Assembly: GCA_016705245.1 (NCBI GenBank)
Contig: JADIYM010000007.1
Coordinates: 186,001-250,000, forward strand
Direction of reading: 5' to 3'
Origin: Blastocatellia bacterium
GTDB taxonomy: Bacteria > Acidobacteriota > Blastocatellia > UBA7656 > JADIYM01
DNA: 64,000 nucleotides
Under the pieces are notes generated by a model. The model saw nothing but the letters and a program-made list of their open reading frames with translations, was not told the DNA's origin and searched no databases. This document shows, piece after piece, positions 18,313 through 28,445 of this stretch. The position numbers were made by a program, and so were the translations under genes. Numbering within the stretch: the stretch's first letter is position 1; every line of letters begins with the position of its first letter.

Positions 18313-20136
18313 TCACCGTGGCTGTGCTGTAAGCGTGGCAAGCTCCCGCCCCAGCTCCATCTTGCGCATGTACAAAGCCGGCAGTCGCTCCCCCTCCGAA
18401 TCGGGAGAAGTCTCGAGCTGCCGGATCTGATGTTGTATCGCTTCAAGCTCTCGTTGGATTCGCGTTCTTCTGAGCTGCGCAAGACAGTTTCGCCGAACCG
18501 CATCCGCGAGATCCTCGTCGCCCGACAGCTTCCATGCGTTCGTGATGTCGGTGAGTTCCACCGCAACCAGTGATGCCAGATCCTGTCGTGCCGCGTCTGT
18601 GAGCTTCTCGGAGATGCCGGCGTACCCAATTGATTCCCCGTCCTCGTGCGCCTGCAGCAAGGCAAGGAAAATCGACTCGGATGCTAACCCTTCAATGTCT
18701 GTGACTTCGATTTCAGGCAGTACTCGGAAGCGTACCCCTGCATCTGCGAAAAGCACAACCAGAATTTGCCGCTCCAGTTCGGTCATGGCCTGTCGCGGAA
18801 CGACGCGATCACGATCGATGCGCGGGTCGCGCCGCGACGCCGCGCGGCGGAGCTCCTTGCGCCACACTTCGCCGTCGATTCCCATCCGCTCCGCGACGCG
18901 ACGCGCGTATTCGACGCGCTCGAGCTCGTTCTCGATCTGCGCGACGAACGGCAGCACTTCGTTGAGTGCGTCTGCCTTTCCGGATGGGCGCGTCAGGTCG
19001 TGCGCCGCCATCGCGCGGTCGGTAACGTAGTCGAGGTAAGGCACCGTTTCGCGCTGCGCCTGTCGGTAGGCCTCCACGCCGCGCTCACGCACGAACTCGT
19101 CAGGGTCCTTGCCATCCGGCAGCGTGAGCACGTTGATCTTGAATCCTTGAGCGAGCAGCGTTTCGAACGTCCTCGTCGTGGCCTGCTGTCCCGCCGTATC
19201 CGGATCGTAGTTCACGATGACCTGCGGCCTGGTCATGTAGCGCTTCAGCAACCGCGCCTGCTGTTCCGTAAGCGCCGTGCCGAGCGAGGCGACGATATTC
19301 TCGACGCCCGCCTGCATCGGAATCGCGACGTCGAGATAACCCTCGACGAGGATGGCGAAGCCCGACTTGCGGATTGCCTCCTTCGCCCACGTCAGCCCGT
19401 ACAGGTGCTTGCCCTTCGTGTAGACGGCCGTCTCGGGAGAATTCAGGTACTTCGCTCCGTCCTCCCCCATCGTCCGCCCGCCGAAGGCGATGACGCGCCC
19501 CTGCACGTCGAGGATCGGAAACATCACCCGGCCGCGAAAACGATCGTAGTATCCGTTGCCGCCCTCGCGATTCGTGACGAGTCCGCTCTCGGCGACCTCT
19601 TCGCGAGTCGCGCCGCTGGCGAGCAGGTGCGCCGACAGCGCGTCCCACGCGTTCGGGGCGAAGCCGAGGCGGAGCTTGAGTCGCGTGGCGTCGGTCAGGC
19701 CGCGCCCCTCGACGTATTCGAGCGCGCGCTTGCCATCGCCACCGAGCCCGAGCTGCTGCTCGAAGAACTCGGCCGCGATGCCGTTCAATTCGAAGAGCCG
19801 CTTCCTCCACACTTCGGCGCGCTCGGCGCCCTCGCTCGGAGCGACGTCGTGGGGAATCGGAATGCCGCTCTTCTCGGCCACGACGCGAACGGCTTCCATG
19901 AAGGCGAGTCCCTCGGTTCGCATCACGAAATCGAAGACCGTCCCCCCGGCCCCGCAACCGAAACACTTGAAGATTCCCTTGCCGGGATGAACGTTGAACG
20001 ACGGAGTTTTCTCGGAGTGAAACGGACAGCACGCGATCCAGTTCGAGCCGCGCTTCTTCAGCGCGACATAGTCCGAAACTATCCGGATGATGTCGGCCTG
20101 GTTACGAACGTCGTCCGCGAATCCGCGAGGAAGCAT
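18313..20136 (-). CDS. dnaG: DNA primase DnaG
   Basis: A 607-residue primase. The CHC2 zinc ribbon has Cys37, His40, Cys58 and Cys61 (CCPFHSEKTPSF, then FKCFGCGAGG). The TOPRIM catalytic core has LVEGYLDVA with its glutamate and YDPDTAGQ with the paired aspartates. The C-terminal third is the helicase-interaction region. It makes RNA primers for replication. It sits between mutS2 and rpoD on the same strand. Confidence 0.96.
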   Translation of the reverse strand: MLPRGFADDVRNQADIIRIVSDYVALKKRGSNWIACCPFHSEKTPSFNVHPGKGIFKCFGCGAGGTVFDFVMRTEGLAFMEAVRVVAEKSGIPIPHDVAPSEGAERAEVWRKRLFELNGIAAEFFEQQLGLGGDGKRALEYVEGRGLTDATRLKLRLGFAPNAWDALSAHLLASGATREEVAESGLVTNREGGNGYYDRFRGRVMFPILDVQGRVIAFGGRTMGEDGAKYLNSPETAVYTKGKHLYGLTWAKEAIRKSGFAILVEGYLDVAIPMQAGVENIVASLGTALTEQQARLLKRYMTRPQVIVNYDPDTAGQQATTRTFETLLAQGFKINVLTLPDGKDPDEFVRERGVEAYRQAQRETVPYLDYVTDRAMAAHDLTRPSGKADALNEVLPFVAQIENELERVEYARRVAERMGIDGEVWRKELRRAASRRDPRIDRDRVVPRQAMTELERQILVVLFADAGVRFRVLPEIEVTDIEGLASESIFLALLQAHEDGESIGYAGISEKLTDAARQDLASLVAVELTDITNAWKLSGDEDLADAVRRNCLAQLRRTRIQRELEAIQHQIRQLETSPDSEGERLPALYMRKMELGRELATLTAQPR

Positions 20137-20213
20137 GCGTGACCGTCCATCGAGCGCCGGCGAAGGACCGGCGCGGCAAGAGTGGGCAGGAGGAAACGGA
20201 ACCGCGCGCGCGG

Positions 20214-22615
20214 CTACCGTCGAAGTTCAACGAGCGTTGCGCCGCCGCCGCCCTGGCTCGAGGGCGCGGGAGCAAACGACGCAACGTGGGGATGCCGCTT
20301 TAGGACGTCGGTCACGGCGCGCTTGAGCGCGCCGGTGCCGAAGCCGTGAATGATTCGTATGCCGGTGAGGCTACCGAGAAACGCTTCGTCGAGGAACTTG
20401 TCGAGCATGTCGACGGCCTCGTCGGTGCGGCGTCCGATTAGATTGAGCTCCATCGGCACCATGTCGTCCGAATCGAGCGACACGCTGATGCCGGCCGGGA
20501 GTCGCGTCGCCGCGGGACCGTCGGCGCCACGCGCAACGCGCTCGACCTCCGAGAGTCCGACCCGCATCTTGAGCATGCCCATGCGGACTTCGACGCGGTC
20601 GCCGTCAACCGACTCGACCGTGCCGCGCTGTCCCACCTTTGCGACGAAGACGTCGACTCCCGCCTCGACGGGGCCGAGGTCCCGGTGCGCAGCCTCGTCC
20701 GTCGCGAGAGATTGTTGCGACACAGGCGCCGACTGGCGCACGGCAGCGACGCGTGTGCGTGCCTCGCCCCGCATTCGGGCGGCCGCCGACTCGCTCGACT
20801 TCCGAAGGCGCGCCTGTTCGACGCGGTCGGTCGTCGCGTTGACGAGCCGTTTCGCTTCCGCCTCGAAGTCGCGCACCGTCGATTCGAGAAGCTTCGCGAA
20901 CTCGTCCGCCCGCTGGCGCTCGCGCTTGTGGAACTGGAGGTCGAGCTCGGTGTAGCGCGTGGCGACCGCGTCGCGCTCCTCGTCGAGCGCGACGCGAAGC
21001 TCCGCCGCTTCGTCCGTCGCGGCCTTGAGGCGCTTCAGGTACTCCGCCGCCTCGCGATCCGTGTCGCGCATGAGCCCGTTGGCCGCGTCCGCGACGTCGG
21101 GGGGCATCCCGAGGCGCCGCGCGATCTCGATGCCGCTCGACGAACCGGCGAGGCCGGCCAGCAGGCGGTACGTGGGCTCGAGCGTCGCCTCGTCGAATTC
21201 GACCGCGGCATTGCCGACGCCTTCCGAATTCGAAGCGTAGATCTTGAGTCGATTGTAGTGCGTCGTCGCGATCGCATAGGCGCCCGCGACCCGGAGCCGC
21301 TCGAGCACGGCGATCGCAAGCGCGGCCCCTTCGTCGGGGTCCGTCCCGTGCCGATCTCGTCGAGGAGGACGAGCGACGTCGGCGGCAGCTCGGTGAGCAT
21401 CGACGCGATGTTTCTCACGTGAGCCGAAAACGTCGACAGGTTCGCCGCAAGCGACTGATGATCGCCAATGTCGACGAGCACCTCGTCGAAGATCGGAAGT
21501 ACCGCTGCCGTGGCCGGCACGTGCAATCCCGACTGCATCATCAACGCGGCAAGCCCGACGGTCTTGAGCACGACGGTCTTGCCGCCGGCGTTCGGCCCGC
21601 TGATGACGAGCACGCGGCGATCGGCGGCGAGCGACAGCGACACGGGGACGATCCGCCCTCCGCTCGCCCGGAGGTTCGCCTCGAGCAGCAGATGGCGGGC
21701 GCCCTCGAGCTCGAGCGAACCGTCGTCGGACATCGCCGGCTCGACACAGTCGAAGTACCGGGCGAGATGCGCCTTCGCCGCGCAGAAGTCCAGTTCGCCG
21801 AGGCCGTCGACGAGCTGCTCGATGGCGACTCGGTCGACGCGGAGCCGGTCGGTGAGCGCCGCTAGAATTTTCGCGATCTCGGCTTCCTCTCGCTCGCGAA
21901 GCGCTCCGAGCTCGTTGTTCTGGTCGATCGTGTCGAGCGGCTCGATGTAGACGGTCTGTCCCGTCGACGACGAGCCGTGGAGCACGCCCTTTACCCGGTT
22001 CCGGAACTCCGCGCGCACGGGAACGACGAACCGGCCGTTGCGGATCGTGATGACCTCGTCCTGGATGGCGTCGCCGGCACGATCCCGGATCAGTCCCTCG
22101 AGCGACCGCTGCACGTCGGCGCGAAGTCGGTGGATCTCGCGGCGGATCCGCCGAAGCTCGGAGCTGGCGGCTTCGTTGACCTCGCCCGTCGGCAGGATCT
22201 TCTCTCGAATCTCGCGAAGCGCGCGGCCAAGGTCCGGCAGGGTCAGCGCGATGTCCGAAAGGAGCGGAAACTCCCTTTCGTGCTCCGCAAAGGCCTGTCG
22301 CATCTCGATGCCGTTCTGGAGGTAGCTCGCGACGTCGAGAAGCTCGGGTGCATCGAGGACGGCGCCGGCGACGCGCAGGCGTGCAATCAACGGCTCTGGA
22401 TCGGCGAGGCCCCCGAGCCCGAACCGTCCGCGCTCGTTGAGAAATCGCGACGCCTCGGTCGTCCGTCCGAGGGCGCGACGAATCGCGAGACGGTCCGTCA
22501 TCGGCTCGATGTCGAGCGCGAGGGCACGCCCCCGCGGCGACTGCGTGTGTCGCGCGAGTTGCTCCCGCAGCGCCTCGAACTCGAGCGCCTCACGTGCTTC
22601 GGAACTCATGGTCAT
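20214..22615 (-). CDS. mutS2: Endonuclease MutS2, split by one missing base
   Basis: The two frames join to ~800 residues, the family length, if one G is restored in the GGG run near 21345, turning GTGRTPTKG into GTGTDPDEG. The first part has the MutS2 core and clamp region and the ATPase Walker A ISGPNAGGKTV with LVLLDEIGTG as Walker B. The second part continues the ABC-type ATPase (ATTHYNRLK), a coiled coil, and a C-terminal Smr nuclease domain (GIRIIHGFGTGALK). MutS2 suppresses homologous recombination and, in Bacillus, rescues collided ribosomes. The ATG at 22615 was chosen because the upstream extension is repeat-derived. Confidence 0.9.
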
Positions 22616-22678
22616 CCCACCGCCCAGCGAGCCTGCACTGCGGTGTACGTTGGGGTTTTCATGACCGTCAACGAGACG

Positions 22679-22784
22679 AACCTGCCGACTCTGTGCCTCC
22701 GTGCCTCCGTGCCTCGGCGTCTCTGTGTGCGTAGCTCTCCAGACGCTACGCACACAGAGACACCTGGAGGGCAAATCGGCAGGT
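22679..22784. repeat. Tandem-unit hairpin (CTCCGTGCCTC type) between rimI and mutS2
   Basis: A core inverted repeat at 22719-22761 (GTCTCTGTGTGCGTAGC with its reverse complement) is extended by matching ends (ACCTGCCGA and TCGGCAGGT). The left side carries repeated CCTCCGTG units. It lies between the rimI stop and the mutS2 start. Same family as 53301-53398, 60843-60924 and 63668-63788. Confidence 0.75.
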
Positions 22785-22818
22785 GGTCCGTGAAGAAGGC
22801 TGTTACTCCGACACGCTC

Positions 22819-23301
22819 CTAGGGACGGCCCGGATCGTGCGCGAGAATCGTCCTGACCATCAGGAATCCGTCATCGCCGTTCGTGTAGTAGCCAAGGCGA
22901 CGACCGGCGACACGGAAGCCGAGGCCTTCGTATAGTGCGCGGGCTCCATCGTTGGTCGTGCGAACTTCGAGGTGCATGAGATGGACCGACCGGTTGCGGA
23001 ACGCGTCCTCGAGTTGCCGCATCAACTCGGTGGCGACGCCACGCCGGCGGTAGTCGGGTGACACGCCGAGAACGACGACGTGGCCGCGGAACTCCGGCTC
23101 GACGACGCCGATCGCGAACCCGGCGAGCTCGTCGTCGGGAGTCACCGTCTTGAAGCAGAGGGTGTCCGGGCTCGAGAGCAGATCGTGAATGGTCTGGCGT
23201 TCGTAGGCCTCGGAGCCCTCGAAACAGCGCTGGTCGAGTTGCCAGCAGGCATCGACGTCGGAGGGGCCCATGGTTGCGGTCACAAGCGTCGCCGAGGACA
23301 T
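22819..23301 (-). CDS. rimI: GNAT N-acetyltransferase, RimI-like
   Basis: A 160-residue GNAT protein. The acetyl-CoA loop is YRRRGVATELM, and the typical C-terminal NDGARALYEGLGFRVAGRR plus YYTNGDDGFLM matches the RimI group that acetylates the N-terminal alanine of ribosomal protein S18. The ATG at 23301 is used; an ATG five codons upstream at 23316 is possible. Anything longer runs into the hairpin repeat at 23328. Gene symbol by similarity only. Confidence 0.8.
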   Translation of the reverse strand: MSSATLVTATMGPSDVDACWQLDQRCFEGSEAYERQTIHDLLSSPDTLCFKTVTPDDELAGFAIGVVEPEFRGHVVVLGVSPDYRRRGVATELMRQLEDAFRNRSVHLMHLEVRTTNDGARALYEGLGFRVAGRRLGYYTNGDDGFLMVRTILAHDPGRP

Positions 23302-23327
23302 GGTGCGAGTGTACATCAGGGTATCTG

Positions 23328-23411
23328 GAGCCTTTGCGCCTTTGCGCCTTTGCGCGAACTGTCGCGATCGTAGCAAGAGGTTCGCGCAAAGGCGCAAAGG
23401 CGCAAAGGCTC
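23328..23411. repeat. Tandem-unit hairpin (GCGCCTTTG type) ending inside the queA stop codon
   Basis: The left arm GAGCCTTTGCGCCTTTGCGC... has three tandem GCGCCTTT units; the right arm 23390-23411 onwards is the reverse complement, with about 30 nt between. The right end overlaps the queA stop codon (23410-23412), and the left end is 11 nt before the longer rimI start. It is positioned to form a hairpin in the queA-rimI transcript. Confidence 0.8.
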
Positions 23412-24477
23412 ACAGAATCAGCATCGCATCCCCATAACTGTAAAACCGGTACCCCTCCCTCACCGCGTGCCGATACGCCTCCATCACAAGCTCCTTCCCC
23501 GCAAACCCCGCAACCAGCATCAGCAACGACGACTTCGGCAGATGGAAGTTCGTCACGAGTGCATCGACGGCTCGAAAATTCGAGCCCGGCCGCAGGAACA
23601 GCTCGGTCGATCCCGATCCGGCCCGCAGCAAGCCGTCTTCGCCAACTGCCGACTCGAGCGCTCGTGTCGTCGTCGTTCCCACCGCGACAGTGCGGCCACC
23701 ACGCCGTCGAGCCTCGGCAAATGCCTGCGCTGTCGCATCCGGAATGACGTACCTCTCTGATTCAACTCGATGGTCCTCGACGAAGTCGGCTCGCACCGGC
23801 TGGAAGGTGCCGTAGCCAACGTGCAGCGTAACCGCGGCGCGACCGACCGCTGCCCCCTCGAGCTCCGTCAGAAGCTCGGGCGTGAAGTGCAGTCCGGCCG
23901 TCGGCGCAGCGATCGCGCCGCGGTGCCGCGCATACACCGTCTGATACCGCTCGCGGTCGAGCCGCCGGTCCTCGCCGGTTCCGCAATCGGGCTCCGCGCG
24001 GCGGATGTATGGCGGAAGCGGAGTGCGTCCGACGCGATCGAGCCTCTCCCAGAGGTCGCCTTCACCAACGAATCGGATCGCTCGCCGGCCGTCCGGTAGT
24101 TCGGCGACGACGTCGACGTGCAAGACCTCGTCGCCGTCACCGACGTCAACGCGAGTCCCGACCCGAAGTCGCGCGGCCGGCCGTGCCAGGGCTTCCCACG
24201 TTCCGTCGTCGAGCTCGCGGACGAGGAAGAGCTCCACCCGTCCGCCGGAGGGAACCCGACGCCCAACGAGCCGCGCCGGGAACACGCGCGTGTCGTTGAC
24301 AACGAGCAGGTCCGGACTGCGAAGCCATTGGCCGATGTCTGCAAACACGGCATCGGTGAGGGCTCGCGTCGAACGATCCACGACGAGCAAGCGCGAGCGA
24401 TCCCGCACCGTCGCCGGCGACTGCGCAATCAGCTCCTCGGGCAGCTCGAAATCGAAATCGACGACTCGCTCGTGCAT
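23410..24477 (-). CDS. queA: tRNA preQ1(34) S-adenosylmethionine ribosyltransferase-isomerase QueA
   Basis: A 355-residue enzyme transferring the ribosyl group of SAM to preQ1 at tRNA position 34, giving epoxyqueuosine. Family landmarks include FDFELPEELIAQSPA at the start, LLVVNDTRVFPARL, and the C-terminal TNFHLPKSSLLMLVAGFAG and FYSYGDAMLI. The ATG at 24477 is used; a GTG two codons upstream is an alternative. It is downstream of mglA and upstream of rimI on the same strand. Confidence 0.96.
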   Translation of the reverse strand: MHERVVDFDFELPEELIAQSPATVRDRSRLLVVDRSTRALTDAVFADIGQWLRSPDLLVVNDTRVFPARLVGRRVPSGGRVELFLVRELDDGTWEALARPAARLRVGTRVDVGDGDEVLHVDVVAELPDGRRAIRFVGEGDLWERLDRVGRTPLPPYIRRAEPDCGTGEDRRLDRERYQTVYARHRGAIAAPTAGLHFTPELLTELEGAAVGRAAVTLHVGYGTFQPVRADFVEDHRVESERYVIPDATAQAFAEARRRGGRTVAVGTTTTRALESAVGEDGLLRAGSGSTELFLRPGSNFRAVDALVTNFHLPKSSLLMLVAGFAGKELVMEAYRHAVREGYRFYSYGDAMLIL

Positions 24478-24559
24478 GGACACCAGACGTGCGACGGGCT
24501 CCGGAAAGACAGCGTCTCTACGGAGCCCGAAGAAGTTCCCCTGTCGCGGCGACGGACGA

Positions 24560-25150
24560 CTAGCTACCGCCCTTTCGCAGTTCCATCAGCACCTGTTTCG
24601 CGACGGCCTTGAGCGTGTCGAACACGCCGACGCCCGTCGGCGCAACGGCCTCGAAGATCGGCTCGTCCTTGCGCTGCAACTCCTTGACCATCTCGTCCAT
24701 CGTCATGACGTGCGGGAGGTCGCGCTTGTTAAACTGGAGCACGTACGGCAGCTTCATCAGATCGTAGCCCTGCGCCTTGAGATTGTTCTCGAGGTTCCAG
24801 AGCGACTCGATGTTGGCGTCCATACGTTCCCGCTGCGAGTCCGCCACGAATACGACGCCGTCGACACCCTTCAGGATCAGCTTGCGGCTTGCATCGTAGA
24901 AAACCTGCCCGGGAACCGTGTACAGGTGAAAGCGGGTCTTGAATCCCCGAACGGTTCCGAGCTCGAGCGGAAGGAAGTCAAAGAAGAGCGTGCGATCCGT
25001 TTCGGTGGCGAGGCTGATGAGCTTGCCCTTGGCGTGCGTCGCGGTCGAGTCGTAGATGTACTGCAGGTTGGTGGTCTTCCCGCCAAGGCCCGGGCCGTAG
25101 TACACGATCTTGCAATTGATCTCGCGTGAGGCGTAGTTGATGAAAGTCAA
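24560..25150 (-). CDS. mglA: MglA-type small Ras-like GTPase
   Basis: A 196-residue GTPase. The P-loop GPGLGGKT is at 19-26, lacking the usual Ser/Thr-Gly pattern of Ras but typical of MglA. The switch-II segment is TVPGQVFY and the guanine-specificity motif is QFNKRDLP. MglA sets front-rear polarity and drives gliding or type IV pilus switching in Myxococcus; relatives occur in non-motile phyla too. It lies 54 nt downstream of mglB, its GTPase-activating partner. Confidence 0.93.
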   Translation of the reverse strand: MTFINYASREINCKIVYYGPGLGGKTTNLQYIYDSTATHAKGKLISLATETDRTLFFDFLPLELGTVRGFKTRFHLYTVPGQVFYDASRKLILKGVDGVVFVADSQRERMDANIESLWNLENNLKAQGYDLMKLPYVLQFNKRDLPHVMTMDEMVKELQRKDEPIFEAVAPTGVGVFDTLKAVAKQVLMELRKGGS

Positions 25151-25204
25151 GGCTCGGAAACCCTCTTTTGGTGGTAGTTCTCGCGAACTCGGGCAGGTCG
25201 GGAC

Positions 25205-25696
25205 CTAGCTGAACAGGTTGTCGATATCTTCGTCCGTGATCTCGGCAAATGGCGATTCGAGATCGACACCCATCTCTCGCTCCCGCTCAACCTTCTTCAT
25301 GATGTGTTCGAAGACTTCGGTGAGCTCGTTCGAAGCACGCCGCACACGCAACCGGACGAGCCCAAGGCTCGACCGCTCATCGAAAATCACGACCAGGATC
25401 ACCCGCTGCGCAACGATGGAGATGTGGATGTTGTCGTGCTCGCCCTCGTGTGAGAGGACGGGAAACTCTTTCTCTCCAATAAGTCGCGCCAGTCCGTCGG
25501 TTGCCGCTACGTTGCCTGCAGTGAGACTCGCCAGACTCGTCGTGTCAATCTGCCCGACTTCTCCATGACTCGCAATCTGTTGCCCATTCTTGTCGACGAG
25601 GAATACCAGCTTGGCGTTGGCATCGCTGCTCAACCGGCCAATGATCGTTTTGATCTGCTGGTATTCCTCGTCATACATCACCATGGAACCGTTCAT
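25205..25696 (-). CDS. mglB: Roadblock/LC7 protein MglB, GAP partner of MglA
   Basis: A 163-residue roadblock-fold protein with LVFLVDKNGQQIASHG at about 28-43, a Gly/Ser-rich centre and VILVVIFDERSSLGLVRLRV. The C-terminal acidic tail (ITDEDIDNLF) is typical of MglB from this lineage. Dimers stimulate MglA GTP hydrolysis at the lagging pole. The ATG at 25696 has GGGAG upstream; the 34-residue extension in frame looks non-coding. Confidence 0.92.
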   Translation of the reverse strand: MNGSMVMYDEEYQQIKTIIGRLSSDANAKLVFLVDKNGQQIASHGEVGQIDTTSLASLTAGNVAATDGLARLIGEKEFPVLSHEGEHDNIHISIVAQRVILVVIFDERSSLGLVRLRVRRASNELTEVFEHIMKKVEREREMGVDLESPFAEITDEDIDNLFS

Positions 25697-25816
25697 GGTC
25701 ACTAGCTCCCTTGTCTTTGGGCGATTCGACGAAATCCAGCACGGGTGCTGCGGAGGTCGGAACGCCGTATCTATAGCACACGTCCACAGGCCGTTCAAGA
25801 TGAAGGGGTAACAGCG

Positions 25817-27285
25817 TTATCCGCGTGCTTTCAAGGCCTTGTCGATCGCCGCTCTGAGCCCCTCGGCGGTGTCCTCGGCAACCGCTCGACCATTCACGTA
25901 GACACTAGGCGTACCAGTGACACCAATCCTCGCTCCGTCGTTGACGTCGCGGTCCACGGAACCGGCCATCTTGCCCGAAGCGAGCGCCGCGTCGAATCGC
26001 TGGCGGTCGAGCCCAGCCTGCGTCGCGAGCTCGCGAAGGCGATCCTCGGCGAGATTTTTCTGGTTGTCGTAGAGCAGTCTGGAGTATTCCCAGTATTTGC
26101 CCTGTTCGAACGCGGCCTCGGCGGCCTGGGCGGCCCGGTAGGCATTCGCGTGCTGCTCGAGCGGGAAATGGCGCGCGACGAACCGGACTTTCGGACCGTA
26201 CGACTTCGCGACGTCCTCGAGAATCTGGTGGGTCGCCGCACACTTCGCGCATTCGAAGTCGCTGAAAACAACGATGGTTACGGGCGCCGTCGCAGCACCT
26301 ATAGTCGGCCGGCCCGTGACGTCGATCTCCCACGCTGGCGGAGCGGGCTCGACGAGCGCGATCTCGATCTTCGCCGCAGGACGCAGTGTCGCCGCGTACG
26401 CCGATCGGGCATCGAATCTGGCCTTGTTCTGAAGCACGCGAAGCAGCTCATCGCGAACCTCCAGGAACGGCCGTCCTTCGAACCTGTCCTTGTTCTCGTT
26501 GTAGAACTTCGACGCATCGAACGCGTCGACCTTCGCCACCTTCGGCGCCACCTCGAGATCGATGAGCGCGTCGACCGTGATATTGCGGCGTTTCGCCTCC
26601 TCGGTGAGCAGGACCTCGTCGATTCTCGCGTCGAGCGCGGATCGCTCGATGTCGAAAATCTGCTTCCGGACCTCGTAGGTCGAGTTCCGAAGCGTCTCTT
26701 CGACGTCACCCAGCGTGACCTTCGAGCCGTTGACGACGGCGAGCAGTCGCGCCAGATCCGCATTCGTCGCCGGGGCCTTGGGGGAATAGTCGACGACTTC
26801 GATCTTTGCCGACGTTCGCAGGTCGGTCGTGAGGATGGTCATCTGGACCTGCTGGCGCTGAACGCGCATGTACTGGCGCAGGTTGTCCTTGATCTTCTCG
26901 AAAGGTTCCGGGATTCCCTGACGGTTGCGTTCGTAGAAGACGCGCAGTTCCTCGTCGGTCGGCTCGTCGGCCTTGGCGACCACCTCGGCCTGCAGCAACT
27001 GCGGCATCGAGATTCCTCGCCGGGCGGCTTCGACCTCCAGCAGTCGACTCGTGATGACGCTCTGCAGGGCGCTTTCCGCGCTTCATCGAGGCGCTTCCGC
27101 ATCGGTTCGACGAGTGGCCGAGTGTCCGACTCGATGAGGCTCGTGAGGATGGGCGTTCCGTTGACGACGGCCAGGTTTGCCGGACGCTGCGTTTCACACT
27201 CGCACGAGTCGGTGGCCTGGCTCGCGGCCGCGGCCTGCGGCGACGCTGAAGTGAAAAGAAGGAGTCCGAGGATAAGGGCAGTCAT
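25817..27285 (-). CDS. Tandem SurA-like plus DsbA-like thiol oxidoreductase, one base missing
   Basis: Restoring one base near 27078 joins a signal-peptide frame (MTALILGLLLFTSASPQAAA) to a 396-residue frame, giving ~489 residues. After the signal there are two repeats that each start LAVVNG and continue through helices as in SurA/trigger-factor N-domains (about 35-160 and 165-300). A DsbA-type thioredoxin fold follows, with FSDFECAKCAATH (active-site CAKC) and the cis-proline loop VTGTPSVYVNG. This suggests a periplasmic chaperone fused to an oxidase or isomerase of disulfides. GGAGAGC precedes the ATG at 27285. It is upstream of mglB and downstream of pta on the same strand. Confidence 0.8.
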
Positions 27286-27362
27286 TCCAGCTCTCCGGTC
27301 GGGAAAGTTTGCGAACAGAGCAGGATAGCGGAATCGCCCGTCTGCCCGCCACACGAGCGTGC

Positions 27363-28367
27363 TCAATGCGCCGCAGCGCGCGCCTGCACCGCCGTGATGG
27401 CGACAGCGTCGACGATGTCTTCGGCCTTGCAGCCGCGCGACAGGTCGTTCGCGGGTTTCCGAAGACCCTGGAGGATCGGACCGATGGCCGTCGCTCCGGC
27501 GAGGCGCTCGGTGAGCTTGTAGGCGATGTTGCCGGCTTCGAGATTCGGAAACACGAGCACGTTCGCGTGTCCAGCGACTGATGACCCCGCCGCCTTTGAC
27601 TCGCCGATGGCCGGCACGAGGGCCGCATCTGCCTGCAACTCGCCGTCGATCCGGAGGTCGGGCATCCGGGCCCGCACAGTACGCGTCGCCTCGCGGGTCC
27701 GGTTCACGAGTGCGTGCTCGGCAGAGCCCTTCGTCGAGAACGAGAGCATTGCGACGACCGGTTCGACGTCTAGCAGCGTACGGCACGAATCGGCCGACGC
27801 GATGGCGATGTCGGCGAGTTCAGACGGCGTCGGGTCGATGACGACACCGCAGTCGGCATAGATGAAGGCTCCGGCGGTGCCGTACGCGCAGTTCGGGACG
27901 ACCATGAGGAAGAAGCTCGAGACAGTGCGAAGTCCCTCGCGCGGACCGATTGTCTGGAGCGCTGCGCGGACCGTGTGGGAGGTCGTGTTCGTGGCGCCGG
28001 CGACGGATCCGTCGGCGTCGCCCGCGCGAACCATGAGGTTGCCGAAGTAGAGCGGATCTCGAAGGGCGCGACGGGCTTCGTCCATCGTGACGCCTTTGCT
28101 GCGCCGAAGCTCGTAGAAGAGCTTTGCGTAGTCCTCGAGCTTTGGAGAGGACTTTGGGTCGACGATCGGGGTGTCTCCGAAGCTCACACCGAGGGCCGCG
28201 GCGCGTTCTCGAATTGTCTGCTCGTTGCCGATGAGCGTTATCCGGGCGAGGGACTGGGCGCGGATGAGTGATGCGGCGCGGATGGTGCGGTCATCGTCGC
28301 CTTCGGGGAGGACGATGTGGGTGTTGGCGGCGACGGCGCGCTGACGGATCTGGGAGAGAACGTCCAT
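27363..28367 (-). CDS. pta: Phosphate acetyltransferase
   Basis: A 334-residue short-form Pta that interconverts acetyl-CoA plus phosphate with acetyl-phosphate plus CoA. It has the family opening IVLPEGDDDRTIRAA, GATNTTSHTVRAALQTIG in the centre, MLSFSTKGSAEH and the C-terminal VFPNLEAGNIAYKLTERLAGA...GPILQGLRKPANDLSRGC. No acetate kinase gene is adjacent. The start is the ATG at 28367. Confidence 0.95.
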   Translation of the reverse strand: MDVLSQIRQRAVAANTHIVLPEGDDDRTIRAASLIRAQSLARITLIGNEQTIRERAAALGVSFGDTPIVDPKSSPKLEDYAKLFYELRRSKGVTMDEARRALRDPLYFGNLMVRAGDADGSVAGATNTTSHTVRAALQTIGPREGLRTVSSFFLMVVPNCAYGTAGAFIYADCGVVIDPTPSELADIAIASADSCRTLLDVEPVVAMLSFSTKGSAEHALVNRTREATRTVRARMPDLRIDGELQADAALVPAIGESKAAGSSVAGHANVLVFPNLEAGNIAYKLTERLAGATAIGPILQGLRKPANDLSRGCKAEDIVDAVAITAVQARAAAH

Positions 28368-28445
28368 TGGAAAACCTCCGGTGACTCGCGGCCGCCAATA
28401 CTACCGCAGCAGGCAACTATTGTGATTCGGCCTTCGATTATGGGG

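Noticed and set aside
16542..18332. A 596-codon plus-strand frame opposite rpoD
   Set aside because: Starts inside the hairpin repeat and mirrors the rpoD codons; composition is unnatural.
18766..20142. A 458-codon plus-strand frame opposite dnaG
   Set aside because: Antisense shadow; dnaG has complete zinc and TOPRIM motifs.
20214..22615. Programmed frameshifting in mutS2, apt or hppA
   Set aside because: Different families show breaks at non-matching sequences, with no slippery heptamer plus structure, and none of these families is known to use frameshifting. Indel error is simpler.
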